Assembly: GCF_004087835.1 (NCBI RefSeq)
Contig: NZ_CP035119.1
Location: 1,116,001-1,180,000 of the forward strand
Reading direction: 5' to 3'
DNA: 64,000 bases
Source of the DNA: Halorussus pelagicus
GTDB lineage: Archaea; Halobacteriota; Halobacteria; Halobacteriales; Haladaptataceae
Shown here: piece after piece, positions 33,801 through 43,962 of the stretch
How the letters are laid out: every line of letters starts with the position of its first letter
Numbering within the stretch: position 1 is the first letter of the stretch
Position numbers and translations under genes: made by a program
Notes under the pieces: generated by a model
What the model saw: the letters and a program-made list of their open reading frames with translations, nothing else
Database searches by the model: none
What the model was told of the DNA's origin: nothing

Positions 33801-34010
33801 TCAGATGTAGTAGGCCGCGACGTACGTCAGAATTGCGAGGAAGACGAACGGGATGGCGTGCAGTCCGAGCGCGATGACTTCGATAAACATGTTCTGGGAC
33901 CACGGCGAGAACAGCAGGAGGAACGCCGTGAAAAGGAGGATGATGACCAGCGGGATGATATTCACCGAGATGTCCAGCAACGTCTCGCGGTTGAACACTG
34001 GATGGGGCAT
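33801..34010 (-). CDS. small two-helix membrane protein (DUF6684-type)
   Basis: A 69-residue protein. The ATG at 34010 (MPHPVFNRETLLDISVNIIP) is chosen since a TATA-like GTTATACCC lies about 27 bases upstream; an earlier ATG at 34055 would include that box. Two hydrophobic segments (VNIIPLVIILLFTAFLLLFS and IPFVFLAILTYVAAYYI) follow the RETLLD motif, which I recognise from a small haloarchaeal family (DUF6684, from memory) often found near cytochrome oxidase genes. No such gene is near here. Confidence 0.65.
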   Translation of the reverse strand: MPHPVFNRETLLDISVNIIPLVIILLFTAFLLLFSPWSQNMFIEVIALGLHAIPFVFLAILTYVAAYYI

Positions 34011-34110
34011 GCCGTAGGGACGCACGACGCGAACGGGTATAACGGCGGCGGCCATCGCGGGGACGCCGATGGTGGCAGCGGCGACCGCTAGTCCGCAACG
34101 TCGCGCCCGG

Positions 34111-34506
34111 TCAGTCGTACAGCAGTTGCTCGGCCTGCGTCCGCCGTCGAGACACGTCGAACTGCGGGTCGAGTTCCGGGTCGGCGTTGAGTCGATCCAG
34201 CACGAGCAAGGGGTCGGCACCGCCCCGCTCGACGCGCTCCAGCAGGGCCGCGATTTCGCTCCGGTAGAGCGCCAGCGAGTCCAACAGCCCGACCGCGAGC
34301 GCCATGGCGACGCCCGCCTCGCCGGTCGGAAAGGCGTCGCTGATTCGGGCGAAATCGGGGTCATCCGCTGGCGCTTCGTCGGTCTGGTCGAGCGCCAAAC
34401 AGCGCGTGCAGACGGCGATGCGCTCGCTCGCCTCGGGCAGATGCTCTCGGAGGTCGGCCGGGACGGCGACGACTAACTGCTCGCTCCCGCAGGACGGACA
34501 GGTCAT
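34111..34506 (-). CDS. zinc-ribbon haloarchaeal protein (DUF6276-type)
   Basis: A 131-residue protein with an N-terminal zinc ribbon made of two knuckles, CPSC (3-6) and CTRC (33-36). A helical region follows (AGVAMALAVGLLDSLALYRS, IAALLERVERGG) and a C-terminal RRRTQAEQLLYD. I recognise the arrangement as a haloarchaeal conserved family (DUF6276, from memory). The start overlaps no other gene, and it ends about 100 bases from the small membrane protein gene. Function unknown. Confidence 0.7.
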   Translation of the reverse strand: MTCPSCGSEQLVVAVPADLREHLPEASERIAVCTRCLALDQTDEAPADDPDFARISDAFPTGEAGVAMALAVGLLDSLALYRSEIAALLERVERGGADPLLVLDRLNADPELDPQFDVSRRRTQAEQLLYD

Positions 34507-34579
34507 ACTGGAGCGTAGGCGCGAGCGGTAAAAAGCGTCGGTGGAGCGAGACGAGTCTCGGGCGAGAAAAGTGAAATCG

Positions 34580-35278
34580 TCAGTCGTCGGCCGTGACGGT
34601 CTCGGCCGCTTCCTCGGTCTCGGCCGCGGCGGCCGCGCGCTCTTCTTTCGCTTCCTCTTCTTTCTTGGCCTTGATCTTCTTGAGGCGGAAAATCTCCTCG
34701 CGCTCCTGCTCTTCGAGTTTCTGCTCGATGTACTCCTGATTATTCTTGAGTTCGGGAAGTAGCTTGAACTCCAGCGCGTTGACGCGGCGCTTGGTGGTCT
34801 CGATTTCGGTGAGCATCTTTTTCATCGCGGTTTCGACCTCCGCCGCGAGGATGATGCTTTCGAGCAGTTCCTCGTAGGCCTCGGCGGCCTCGTCGATGCG
34901 CGCGCTAGTCCCGAGGACGCCGTACCCGCGCTCGTCGAGTCCTTTCCGAACCTTCGAGGATTCTATCTGCGGGACGACGACGCCCATGATGTTTTTGGAC
35001 TCGGTGGTGATTTCGGGGTGTTCCTTGAGCGCGGCTGCCGCACCGCGGACCGTCACGTCGCCCTCCATCGCGCGAGCCATGTTTATCTTCTGCTGGGCGA
35101 GTTCGTAGTTGTCCTCCAAGCCCGAGCGCACGTCTTGGGCCTGATCAAGGATATCCATGAACTCCATGATGAGACCGTCACGCTTCTTCTCCAGCGTGTC
35201 ATGACCCCGCTCGGAGAGTTCGATGCGGTCCTCTATCTGCATCAAGTTCTTCCGAGTGGGTTTGACGTCCTTGGCCAT
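34580..35278 (-). CDS. atpD: A-type ATP synthase subunit D
   Basis: A 232-residue central-stalk subunit, homologous to V-ATPase subunit D and functionally like F-type gamma. It is almost wholly helical: an N-terminal coil [20 protein letters not shown], a conserved central segment, and a C-terminal coil ending in an acidic/alanine tail. It turns inside the A3B3 head. The rest of the atp genes lie upstream, but a 7-kb gene separates atpB and atpD; atpD seems to have its own promoter (ctgtaaaagg on the minus strand, about 35 bases upstream). The C-terminal tail from about 205 is a haloarchaeal extension. Confidence 0.95.
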   Translation of the reverse strand: MAKDVKPTRKNLMQIEDRIELSERGHDTLEKKRDGLIMEFMDILDQAQDVRSGLEDNYELAQQKINMARAMEGDVTVRGAAAALKEHPEITTESKNIMGVVVPQIESSKVRKGLDERGYGVLGTSARIDEAAEAYEELLESIILAAEVETAMKKMLTEIETTKRRVNALEFKLLPELKNNQEYIEQKLEEQEREEIFRLKKIKAKKEEEAKEERAAAAAETEEAAETVTADD

Positions 35279-35399
35279 CTTAGGGGGAGGTTGTGGCTCA
35301 AGGGGGTTAACCTTTTACAGTCTGGGTCGGGGAGAACGAGGACGATAGCTCGTCAACGCGCCGTCTCATGCGTCTGTGTCAAGGTGGGATGGAGACGTG

Positions 35400-38300
35400 T
35401 TACTTCGTCGTGTTGTAGAGATTTTCTATTTCGGACTGGCTGAGTGAACGGTTGTAGTACCGGCCGTCGTCAATGAGTCCGTGGAAGTCACTACCACCGT
35501 TAGTCTGCCTACCGATGTGGAGCGCACCTGCATCGTTTTTCACCCCATTGTCGTAAGTTGCGACTAATCTGCCGTTTACCCAAACCTGCTCTTCGCCGTT
35601 TCGCCAAACGCCAACGACGTGATACCAACTGTTTGGCTGGTAGTCGAAACCGGAGGTAATCGCGTTGGGGTGGCCGTCATTGAAGCCAAATTTAGCTTCG
35701 CCAGTGTCCCGCAACTCCAAAAACCACCCGTCCCCGGTCATGGAATCTCCGAGAATACCTTGAATCTGGACAGAGGATGGTTTGACCCACGTAGCGATTG
35801 TGTAGTCACCGGACGGACTGAAGTCGTCCGACCGGATGTAGTCGCCACTGCCGTCGAACGACGCTGCTTCGCCCTGCTTGCCGGAAACAAACGACACGTC
35901 GCCGTGGATAGTACCATCATTCGATCCCACCGAATCCGTCGCGTCACCGTTAAGTTCCCAGTTGGCGACAAGTCCGTTCGTCGGTATACTCTCTTCCACC
36001 GTCACAGTCACTGTGTCTATCGCAGTTGCACCGTACTCGTCGGTGACAGTTACCGTCGTGTCGTATATTCCGGTCTCCGTGTAGGAATGGCTCGCCGTTA
36101 CGCCAGTCGCGTCGTACGTCCCGTCACCGTCGAAGTCCCACTCGTAGGTCAACGCGTCGCCGTCGGGGTCCGACGACCCCGACGCGTCGAACGTCACCGT
36201 CTCGCTCACGTTCACCGAACTCGGCGTCGCCGTCGCGTTCGCAATCGGCGCGTGGTTCACCGAGACGGTCCAGTTTTCGGTGTCGGATTTCCCGTAGCTG
36301 TCGGTCACGGTGAGCGTCACCGAGTAGTTGCCGCCGCTCTCGTAGGCGTGGCTGACGTTCATTCCCGTCGCGGTCGCGTTATCGCCGAACTCCCACTCGT
36401 AGGTCAGCGAGTCGTTAGCGTTCGGATCGCTCGACGCCGAGGCGTCGAAGGTGACGGTCTCGTTCGGGTTCGGTTCGGTCGGTGTCACGTTCCCGGCCGC
36501 GGTCGGCGCGTCGTCTACCGTGAGGTTGACCGAGGCGCTGTCGGAGGCACCGAACTCGTCGGTGACGCGCAGTTCGGCGTCGTACACACCGGCCGAGTCG
36601 TAGCGATGGACGACCGAAGTGTTCGAGTCGGGCGCGGTCGCCCCGTCGCCGAACGTCCAGTCGTAGGTGAGCGAGTCGCCGTCGTTGGGGTCCAGCGAGG
36701 ACCGGCCGTCGAGTTCGACGGCTTCCGAGGTGTTTAGCACGGTCGCGTTGGCCACCAGATAGGCGCTCGGCGGACTGTTCACCGTCACGTTCACCGAGTC
36801 GCTGGCGGTCAGGCCCTGCTGGCCTTCGACCGTGACGGTAATCGTGTAGTAGCCAGCCGACGTGTACGTGTGGTTGACGGTCGGTCCGGACCCCGCCGTC
36901 AGGTCGCCCAGCGTCCAGTCGTACGAGGCGATGGTTCCGTCGGGGTTGGTCGCGTCCGCCTCGAACGTCTGCCGAGTATCCTCGGTGACGTTTCCGGGGT
37001 CGCGTATCTCGACCGACGGCGGATACGTGACCGTCAGCGTCTCGGTCGTCGTGTTCGTCGCGCCGTCGTCGTCGGTGACTCGGAGCGTGACGTTCGTCGG
37101 ACCGGTCTCGTTGAACTGCGCCGAAACGGACTCGTCGGTCGTCTCATAGCTTCCGTCGCCGTCGGTGTCCCACTCGTAGCCGACGACCGTCCCGTCAATG
37201 TCCGTGGTCTCGGTCGCACTCAACGTCACGGGTTCGTCGGCGCGGACGACCGATTGGTCCACGGCCGAACTCGGGGGACGATTGGTGACGTTGACGGTGT
37301 GCGTCGCAGTCGCCGTTCCGTTCGCGTCGTCAGTGACGCGAACCGTCACCTGCCGGGGTCCGTCGTCCGCGAAGACCGGATTGACCTTGCGACCGGACCG
37401 CTCGTAGACGCCGTCGTCGTCTACGTCCCACTCGTAGCCGACGACCGTTCCGTCGGAGTCGCTCGCGTTGACAACTTCGACGGTCGCAGTTTCGTAGGTT
37501 CGGACGGTGTCGGTCCCATTGACCGTAACGGTGGGTCTGGCGTTCACCTCGATGGTCTTCGTGACGACGACCGTCTCGTTGTGGGTGTTCGTCCCGCGCA
37601 TCCGTACCGTTTTCGTCCCCTTCGAGGGGAACGACCGACTGACGTTCCACCCGGTCGCCTCGTAACTCCCGTCGTCGTCTACGTCCCACTCGACGGAGCG
37701 AATCTGGTCGCGGTAGCCTTCGACAGTCGAGGCCTCGAATCTAACGTTTTCGCCGACCGCAGGCGAACTCGGCGTCGCGTTGACGAACATCGGGGTCGCA
37801 CGCGTGAGGTTGATGTGCTTGAGGTCTGCGGTTCCGTCACCCCGGAACTCGATGATAATCTCGGTGTTGGCCCAGAGTCGTGGCGGGATGAGTTCGGTCA
37901 GGGTGATATTCTCGTCGGCGGTCAGGTTGATGGACGCGATTTTAACTCGGGGGAACTGCCGCGTGTCCGCCCAAATCGTCATCGTGGTGTTACCGTCGAT
38001 ACCGCCGACACCGAGGTCGATTTCGCGCCAGCCGTCGAATCCGCCGTCACTTCCAGTAGCGTTACTCGCGTTGAAACTCACCGTCCCGTTTCCGGCGACC
38101 GTCCCGTTCTCGGTCACGTTACCGTCTCGGTTCTCGATGGGGAACGTCGTGTGATTCGTCGTCGTCTCGTTGACCGTGAAGACGGTCGCGTTCCAGTCGC
38201 TCTTCCGACCGGCGAGGTCAACGGCCCGGCCGCGGAGTTCGTAGGTACCCGGTCCGGCCTCGAAGGGGAGCAGTCCGAGTTCCTCGGTGTTGGTGATTCG

Positions 38301-41300
38301 TTGCCAGTCGGTCCAGTTACCGGTCTCGTTGGCGTCGTGATACTGGTACTCGACGTACCGAATCCGCTCGTTCACGAGCGTCCGGACGAGCGGCGACCGC
38401 TCGTTACCGACCGACGAGACCGAAATCCGGGGCGCGGTCACGTCGGTCTTGATCGTGACGATTCGCTCGGTCCGGTAGCCTTTCTGGTCACGGACGACCA
38501 TCTGGACATCGTGATAGCCCGGCGACAGCGAGAGGAACTGGTCGATGTTTCCTGTTGGGCCGACTGATTGCCACGACGACCAGTCGGACGTTCCGGTGTC
38601 GTTCGAGACTCGGTACTTGTACTCTAACTCTTCGGGGTCGCTCGCAACGTCCCACGTATGCCACGAGAGCGGGACCGACTCGTCGCTACTCACATGAACG
38701 GTCTGGCCGTGGCGCAATTGCTGTGCCTCGGGGGCGTCTTCGAGAGTAAGTGCGGGACGCTGGCTGTCGCTTCCCTGCCGGTCGAGGACTTCGACCGCAG
38801 TGCCACCGGGACCGCCCGTCGTTCCTTTCCGGTTAGTCGTGGCGAGTAGCTGGTACATCCCGATGGAGATGTTCGACCGAACGGTGAGATAGTACGTATC
38901 CTTGGTCGCGTCGATAGTTCGCTTCTGGCTAATCGCGTCGTCGCTCTCAACGGGAATTAGTTCGGTCCCCTCGACAGTTGACACGTCCTCCGGCGGCTCT
39001 CCGGTCAGTACCGCGTCAAACGTGCTGACAGCCGACGAGGAGACTCTGGCGTTCGGTCTAGCGAGTTTGACCGACAGTTTCCGGTTCGAGCGGTCGGCCG
39101 TCTCGGGGTCGATATCGATTCGATAGACGGTGTAGTCCTCGAACCCGTCCATCGAGTCGTAGACGACCGATTCGCCGTACCGGTCGGCGTCGGAGTACAG
39201 TTCTTTCGGGGTGAGTGCCTCGGCGAACACCTCGCCGAGGTTCTGTGAACCCGTTTTCGGGTGAGCGAGGTACTCGTCCCACGAATCCGCGAGCGCGTCC
39301 CGGAGCGAATACTGGACGGTCCACCCGTTCGTCGGCATGTCTTTCGTTCCGGCGAGTGTGTCTCGACTGTCGGTTAGCTCTTCGGTCGTGGAGCTGTAGT
39401 CCACTTGGAGTACCAGACGAAGACGGTCAAGTAGCTGTCGAGTGACTTCGTAGGACTGGAGGTCTTCCTCCCCTGCGAGGTCCTGAACGACGCTCTGGTG
39501 GGTCTCGTCGGCGTACGCCGGAACAAGTTTGTACGTCTCTTCGAGGAGGTGCTGTCGCTGTTTGAGGAGTTCGTTCACGCGAGCGGTGTCGTTAGTCGCC
39601 TTGGCCGACTCCAACTCCTCGGAGTTCGTAGAGAGCGCCTGTAGGTTTTCGTGGAGGCGAGTGTAGTTCCGGCCGTTGTAACCGGGGTCATCGAGATGAC
39701 GTGCGACGGCATCGCTCTGCGCGCCGCGGATAAAGTATTCCGCCGACGTGGTAAGATGGACAAACGTCCGCGAGTGCGACAAGGTCTTCATGGTGAACGA
39801 ATACTGACTGGCCAGTCTCGGGTCTAGCTTCTCGTAGCTCTTCGAGATGCTTTTCTTCTCTAACTTCTTGTAGAAGCTCTGGCGTTGCTCAGCCGCGCTA
39901 TCGTTCGTTCCGACATCGACCAGTCCCCACGAGAGCGATTCGACTTTCGTTTCCAGTTCCTTGCGGACGAGTTCGGCGCTCTCGTTGGCGTACGTTCCCG
40001 CTCTCCCGTCCCAGAAACTGGCGTTCAGCGACCGGTTGTGCATCTCCTCGTAGATGTCGCCCGAGTCGATAGCGAGACTGAGGTTCGTGGCGTTCGTGGT
40101 CGCGTCTTTCTTCGTCGGTTCGTACGCGACTGTCCCGGACCACGTATCGGCTTTATCTCGGCCGGACTCGTTAGCGTCGTACTCATCATCGTCCCACAGA
40201 GCCACGCGAACGTTACGCTCGCCAGCCTCGGCGTCCAACTCCCGCGAGCTGAGAACGACGGTCTCGTTGCTCTCGTTCTCGGCGGTGACGCCGAGAATCC
40301 GGCGTCGCTCGCCGCCGACGTAGACTTCGTAGTAGGGGTCGCCGACGCTTCCGTTATCGAGGGCGACGCTCGTGTTCGCCTCGATGCGGAGCGCGAAGTC
40401 CGAGACGTTTCCGTCGCCATCTCGGTCAAGTTCGTCGATTATCTCGACCGACTGAATTGCGTCGGGTGCCTGTTCAAGTCCGTCCTCGGCCGCCACCGCG
40501 AACTGACCGACACCGGGCGAGTCCGCGGCGAACGTGTACGTCGATTCGTTGACCGCGATTAGCGTCGTTGGCAACCGGGTCCACGAGTCGTTCGCGTATC
40601 GGTACAGGCCCACTTCGTCGAGGTCTTGCGACACCTTCTGGGCGCTCACGGAGAACCGAACCCGAGCGTTCCGTACGTCGGCGGAGGTCGGAGAGTCCCC
40701 GGAGAACCGGAAGTGGCTCAGACCAGTCACGTTCGAATCGGTATCGCCCACTGCCGGTACGGAGAAGTTCTCGGAGCGAGTCAGCGTGGCGTTAGTGTGG
40801 GCGTCAGTTCCGAACGTCACGTTCAGTCGATGGAGACTCACCCCGGTTTCGTCGGCTACCGCCGTCTCGGCGAGGTCCGCAGTCAGGAGGTTGCCCGACG
40901 AGACGGTCGGAGCCGTGACGGTCATCTTGTTCGGCCCGACTCTCGTCACGGTCGCCTCGACCGGACCGGTCGTCGGCGCGTCGATGTCGAGATACCCTGA
41001 TTTCTCCGTCGCGTCGTCCACTGCGACTCCGACCGCGTACTTGCCCGCAGTGGTGGGATTGGTGACGTTTCCGTATCTGACGACGAGCGTGTCGTCGGCC
41101 TGTGCGGCGTCGGTGCCGTTGAGCGAGAATTTCAGCGTGTGGTTACCGTCCGACGATACCGAATCGATGCTATCCGTGGCGTTCAGCCCCGAATCGATAG
41201 CGCCGTCACCGTCACGGTCGATACCCGCGACAACGTCGGCGGTGGTGACACCGCGAACGTCGGCGCTTTCGTTCTGATACCGTACCTCGACGTTGGCGAC

Positions 41301-42413
41301 CGACTCACCCGCGAGCGTCGAGTTCTCTCCGACTCGATACGTAATCTCGTGGATGGTCGTGGCGTTCGTGAGTGAGTTCGTCGGCGTGAGGAGCGACGGC
41401 GCACTCGGCGTCTCGGGGAGAGTGCGGTTCGTCTGCGGGAACCCACTCACACCGACCGCGCTGTCGGCGGAGATCGCCGATCCGTTCGCATCGCGCACGA
41501 GATCCACTGTCCCGTTCAACGCGGCGTATCGCAACCGACCGTTGGCGCCGACGTGGACGATTTCGGGCGTCTCGTCGCCCATCCAGTCGAACGCCGCGAG
41601 TGGAGCATTCGCCGCCGTGTCGTAATCGGCCCTCACCACTCGACGCTCACCGTCGTAGCCGACGAGGACGAGGTTGCCGTCGGTGTCTACGACTGGCACG
41701 CGCGCACGCCCATCGCCGTCGAAGTCGGCCGGTCTCCCCGCACCGAAGGCGTCAGTCGCACCGACATCGTAGTACCCCGTACTTCGGACGCGACCCTCGT
41801 CGAAATACTTGAGACCGCCTGACTCGCCCACGAACACGATGTCCGTGTCGCTGTCGGCGTCAAAGGTAGTGACACCGAGAACTGCCGACGCGGGCACGTC
41901 GAGAACCCGCTGGGGAGTCGTTCCGACTTCGGCGCGATAGAGAGAGTCGCCGTCGCTGGCGTTGGCGTAGAGTACGCCGACGCGACCGTTACCGTCCCAG
42001 TCGCCGACACCGAGAAGCGTCGGACTCTCGGCGACACCTGACGCCAACGTCCGATTTTCGCCGGTGGCGTCAACTGACTTTACGGTGCCGTCGTCGGCGT
42101 ACGGGAGTTCCGCCTGGCCGTCGTCATCGAGGTCAGCCATCGGCCCGACGACCGACGCGGACGCGTTCGTCGCGGTGACATGTCCGTTTCCAGCGACGAA
42201 CGTTAGCCTGTCCGCGTTTGCGACTCCGAGTGCTTGGTTCGTGGTGACCGACGAGTCGGTATTACCGGCGGTAGCGATACTCGCTGGTCCGTTACTGGCA
42301 GGTGCACTCTGTGGAGAGACGAACGCACTCATTGCCATGGCAGGCGATACGACAGAAGAAAGAACTAGAAATGCGGTGAATAATACCGCAATTATTCTAG
42401 ATTTTGAACCCAT
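35400..42413 (-). CDS. giant secreted surface protein with propeller, PKD and LamG-type domains
   Basis: A 2337-residue exported protein. Residues 1-27 are a Sec signal (IIAVLFTAFLVLSSVVSPAM). From about 85 to 330 there are FG-GAP/VCBS-like repeats (PMADLDDDGQAEL, GVGDWDGNG, ADFDGDGRARVPVVD), probably a calcium-binding beta-propeller. A helical segment lies around 800-1110. About seven PKD-type beta-sandwich repeats run from about 1540 to 2140 (core YEWDVDDDG, YDWTFGDG, YEWDFDGDG). The last about 195 residues form a LamG/concanavalin-like lectin domain (NGLVANWELNGD ... LIDDGRYYN). N-glycosylation sequons are abundant. No PGF-CTERM anchor is present. It has its own TATA-like box (42443-42452). 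It interrupts the atp gene cluster. An adhesin or polysaccharide-binding role is inferred. Confidence 0.9.
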   Translation of the reverse strand: MGSKSRIIAVLFTAFLVLSSVVSPAMAMSAFVSPQSAPASNGPASIATAGNTDSSVTTNQALGVANADRLTFVAGNGHVTATNASASVVGPMADLDDDGQAELPYADDGTVKSVDATGENRTLASGVAESPTLLGVGDWDGNGRVGVLYANASDGDSLYRAEVGTTPQRVLDVPASAVLGVTTFDADSDTDIVFVGESGGLKYFDEGRVRSTGYYDVGATDAFGAGRPADFDGDGRARVPVVDTDGNLVLVGYDGERRVVRADYDTAANAPLAAFDWMGDETPEIVHVGANGRLRYAALNGTVDLVRDANGSAISADSAVGVSGFPQTNRTLPETPSAPSLLTPTNSLTNATTIHEITYRVGENSTLAGESVANVEVRYQNESADVRGVTTADVVAGIDRDGDGAIDSGLNATDSIDSVSSDGNHTLKFSLNGTDAAQADDTLVVRYGNVTNPTTAGKYAVGVAVDDATEKSGYLDIDAPTTGPVEATVTRVGPNKMTVTAPTVSSGNLLTADLAETAVADETGVSLHRLNVTFGTDAHTNATLTRSENFSVPAVGDTDSNVTGLSHFRFSGDSPTSADVRNARVRFSVSAQKVSQDLDEVGLYRYANDSWTRLPTTLIAVNESTYTFAADSPGVGQFAVAAEDGLEQAPDAIQSVEIIDELDRDGDGNVSDFALRIEANTSVALDNGSVGDPYYEVYVGGERRRILGVTAENESNETVVLSSRELDAEAGERNVRVALWDDDEYDANESGRDKADTWSGTVAYEPTKKDATTNATNLSLAIDSGDIYEEMHNRSLNASFWDGRAGTYANESAELVRKELETKVESLSWGLVDVGTNDSAAEQRQSFYKKLEKKSISKSYEKLDPRLASQYSFTMKTLSHSRTFVHLTTSAEYFIRGAQSDAVARHLDDPGYNGRNYTRLHENLQALSTNSEELESAKATNDTARVNELLKQRQHLLEETYKLVPAYADETHQSVVQDLAGEEDLQSYEVTRQLLDRLRLVLQVDYSSTTEELTDSRDTLAGTKDMPTNGWTVQYSLRDALADSWDEYLAHPKTGSQNLGEVFAEALTPKELYSDADRYGESVVYDSMDGFEDYTVYRIDIDPETADRSNRKLSVKLARPNARVSSSAVSTFDAVLTGEPPEDVSTVEGTELIPVESDDAISQKRTIDATKDTYYLTVRSNISIGMYQLLATTNRKGTTGGPGGTAVEVLDRQGSDSQRPALTLEDAPEAQQLRHGQTVHVSSDESVPLSWHTWDVASDPEELEYKYRVSNDTGTSDWSSWQSVGPTGNIDQFLSLSPGYHDVQMVVRDQKGYRTERIVTIKTDVTAPRISVSSVGNERSPLVRTLVNERIRYVEYQYHDANETGNWTDWQRITNTEELGLLPFEAGPGTYELRGRAVDLAGRKSDWNATVFTVNETTTNHTTFPIENRDGNVTENGTVAGNGTVSFNASNATGSDGGFDGWREIDLGVGGIDGNTTMTIWADTRQFPRVKIASINLTADENITLTELIPPRLWANTEIIIEFRGDGTADLKHINLTRATPMFVNATPSSPAVGENVRFEASTVEGYRDQIRSVEWDVDDDGSYEATGWNVSRSFPSKGTKTVRMRGTNTHNETVVVTKTIEVNARPTVTVNGTDTVRTYETATVEVVNASDSDGTVVGYEWDVDDDGVYERSGRKVNPVFADDGPRQVTVRVTDDANGTATATHTVNVTNRPPSSAVDQSVVRADEPVTLSATETTDIDGTVVGYEWDTDGDGSYETTDESVSAQFNETGPTNVTLRVTDDDGATNTTTETLTVTYPPSVEIRDPGNVTEDTRQTFEADATNPDGTIASYDWTLGDLTAGSGPTVNHTYTSAGYYTITVTVEGQQGLTASDSVNVTVNSPPSAYLVANATVLNTSEAVELDGRSSLDPNDGDSLTYDWTFGDGATAPDSNTSVVHRYDSAGVYDAELRVTDEFGASDSASVNLTVDDAPTAAGNVTPTEPNPNETVTFDASASSDPNANDSLTYEWEFGDNATATGMNVSHAYESGGNYSVTLTVTDSYGKSDTENWTVSVNHAPIANATATPSSVNVSETVTFDASGSSDPDGDALTYEWDFDGDGTYDATGVTASHSYTETGIYDTTVTVTDEYGATAIDTVTVTVEESIPTNGLVANWELNGDATDSVGSNDGTIHGDVSFVSGKQGEAASFDGSGDYIRSDDFSPSGDYTIATWVKPSSVQIQGILGDSMTGDGWFLELRDTGEAKFGFNDGHPNAITSGFDYQPNSWYHVVGVWRNGEEQVWVNGRLVATYDNGVKNDAGALHIGRQTNGGSDFHGLIDDGRYYNRSLSQSEIENLYNTTK

Positions 42414-42542
42414 TGGATAGTTCGAGATTCGTATATGACTTATATCTTATTATAGCCTAGAGTGCAGAGAAACGGCGATGAAATCGTAGCACGACAGATA
42501 CGACTGCGACAGTGATTGCTCGAAAAACGAAAAGCGACGCCG

Positions 42543-43958
42543 TCAGTCCGCGGCGACTTCTTCGGCGTCTTCTCCTTCGTAGTGCTCTTCGATGAGTTCC
42601 TCGTCGATACGGTTGAGCGCCTCCTTGGGCAGCATGTTCAGGAGGTCCCAGCCGATGTCCAGCGTCTCGTCGATGTCGCGGTTCGTGTCGAAGCCTTGGT
42701 CCACGAACTCCTCTTCGAACCGGTCGGCGAAGTCAAGGAACTTGTTGTCGCGTTCGCTCAGTGCTTCGCGGCCGACGATGTTCACGAGGTCGCGGAGGTC
42801 CTCACCTTCCGCGTACGCGGCGTACATCTGGTCGGACACGTCGCCGTGGTCTTCGCGGGTCAGCCCCTCGCCGATACCGTCGTCCATCAGGCGCGAGAGG
42901 CTCGGCAGAACGTCGATTGGCGGAACGACGCCCTGCGAGTTGAGGTCGCGGTCGATGTAAATCTGACCCTCGGTGATGTATCCGGTCAGGTCCGGAATGG
43001 GGTGGGTGTCGTCGTCGCCCGGCATCGTGAGGATGGGAATCTGGGTGACGGACCCCTCCCGGCCCTCGATACGACCCGCACGCTCGTAGAGCTGTGCGAG
43101 GTCGGTGTACATGTAACCGGGGTAGCCACGGCGGCCCGGCACCTCTTCGCGGGCCGCACCGATTTCGCGTAGAGCCTCACAGTAGTTGGTCATGTCCGTG
43201 AGGATGACCAGTACGTGGTAGCCCTTGTCGAACGCGAGGTACTCCGCGGTGGTGAGCGCGAGGCGCGGCGTGACCGTCCGCTCGACTGCGGGGTCGTCCG
43301 CGAGGTTCGTGAAGACCACCGAGCGTTCGAGCGCGCCCGTTCGCTCGAAGTCCTCCATGAACTCGTTGGCCTCTTCGGCCGTGATACCCATCGCGCCGAA
43401 GACCACTGCGAACTCGGAGCCTTCGTCGTCCTCGCCCGCTTCCTCTTCTTCCGGCACGGTCGCCTGTCGCGCAATCTGGAGCGCGAGTTCGTTGTGGGGC
43501 AGACCGGACCCGGAGAAGATGGGGAGCTTCTGACCGCGGACCAGCGTGTTCATGCCGTCGATGGCCGACACACCGGTCTGGATGAACTCTTCGGGGTACT
43601 CGCGGGCGGTCGGGTTGATCGCCGCACCGACGATGTCTCGTCGCTCGTCCGGGACGATTTCCGGGCCGCCGTCGATGGGGTTGCCGGAACCGTCAAGGAC
43701 GCGACCGAGCAGGTCCTCGGTGACGGGCATCTTCATCGTCTCGCCGAGGAATCGGACCGAAGATTTCCGGTCGATACCCTCGGTACCCTCGAACACCTGA
43801 ATCGAGACGAGACCGTCGCTCGATTCGAGGACCTGTCCTCGCTTGGTGTCGCCGTTCGGCGTCTCGATTTCGACGATCTCGTCGTAACCGATGGGTTCGT
43901 CCACTTCCGCGAACACCAGCGGGCCGCTGATTTCCGTAATCGTTTGGTACTCTTTCAT
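42543..43958 (-). CDS. atpB: A-type ATP synthase subunit B
   Basis: A 471-residue non-catalytic head subunit. The ATG at 43958 ([20 protein letters not shown]) is the start, four bases after the atpA stop; a longer in-frame ORF is a shadow. The beta-barrel N-terminus is followed by the nucleotide-binding-like core where the P-loop is degenerate ([15 protein letters not shown]), normal for B subunits. Other marks are [20 protein letters not shown] and the helical C-terminus. It forms the alternating A3B3 ring with AtpA. An acidic C-terminal tail ([15 protein letters not shown]) is haloarchaeal. Confidence 0.97.
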   Translation of the reverse strand: MKEYQTITEISGPLVFAEVDEPIGYDEIVEIETPNGDTKRGQVLESSDGLVSIQVFEGTEGIDRKSSVRFLGETMKMPVTEDLLGRVLDGSGNPIDGGPEIVPDERRDIVGAAINPTAREYPEEFIQTGVSAIDGMNTLVRGQKLPIFSGSGLPHNELALQIARQATVPEEEEAGEDDEGSEFAVVFGAMGITAEEANEFMEDFERTGALERSVVFTNLADDPAVERTVTPRLALTTAEYLAFDKGYHVLVILTDMTNYCEALREIGAAREEVPGRRGYPGYMYTDLAQLYERAGRIEGREGSVTQIPILTMPGDDDTHPIPDLTGYITEGQIYIDRDLNSQGVVPPIDVLPSLSRLMDDGIGEGLTREDHGDVSDQMYAAYAEGEDLRDLVNIVGREALSERDNKFLDFADRFEEEFVDQGFDTNRDIDETLDIGWDLLNMLPKEALNRIDEELIEEHYEGEDAEEVAAD

Positions 43959-43962
43959 GGTT

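Noticed and set aside
42543-43958. Degenerate P-loop in AtpB as a defect
   Set aside because: B subunits of A-type synthases normally lack a functional Walker A; this is expected.
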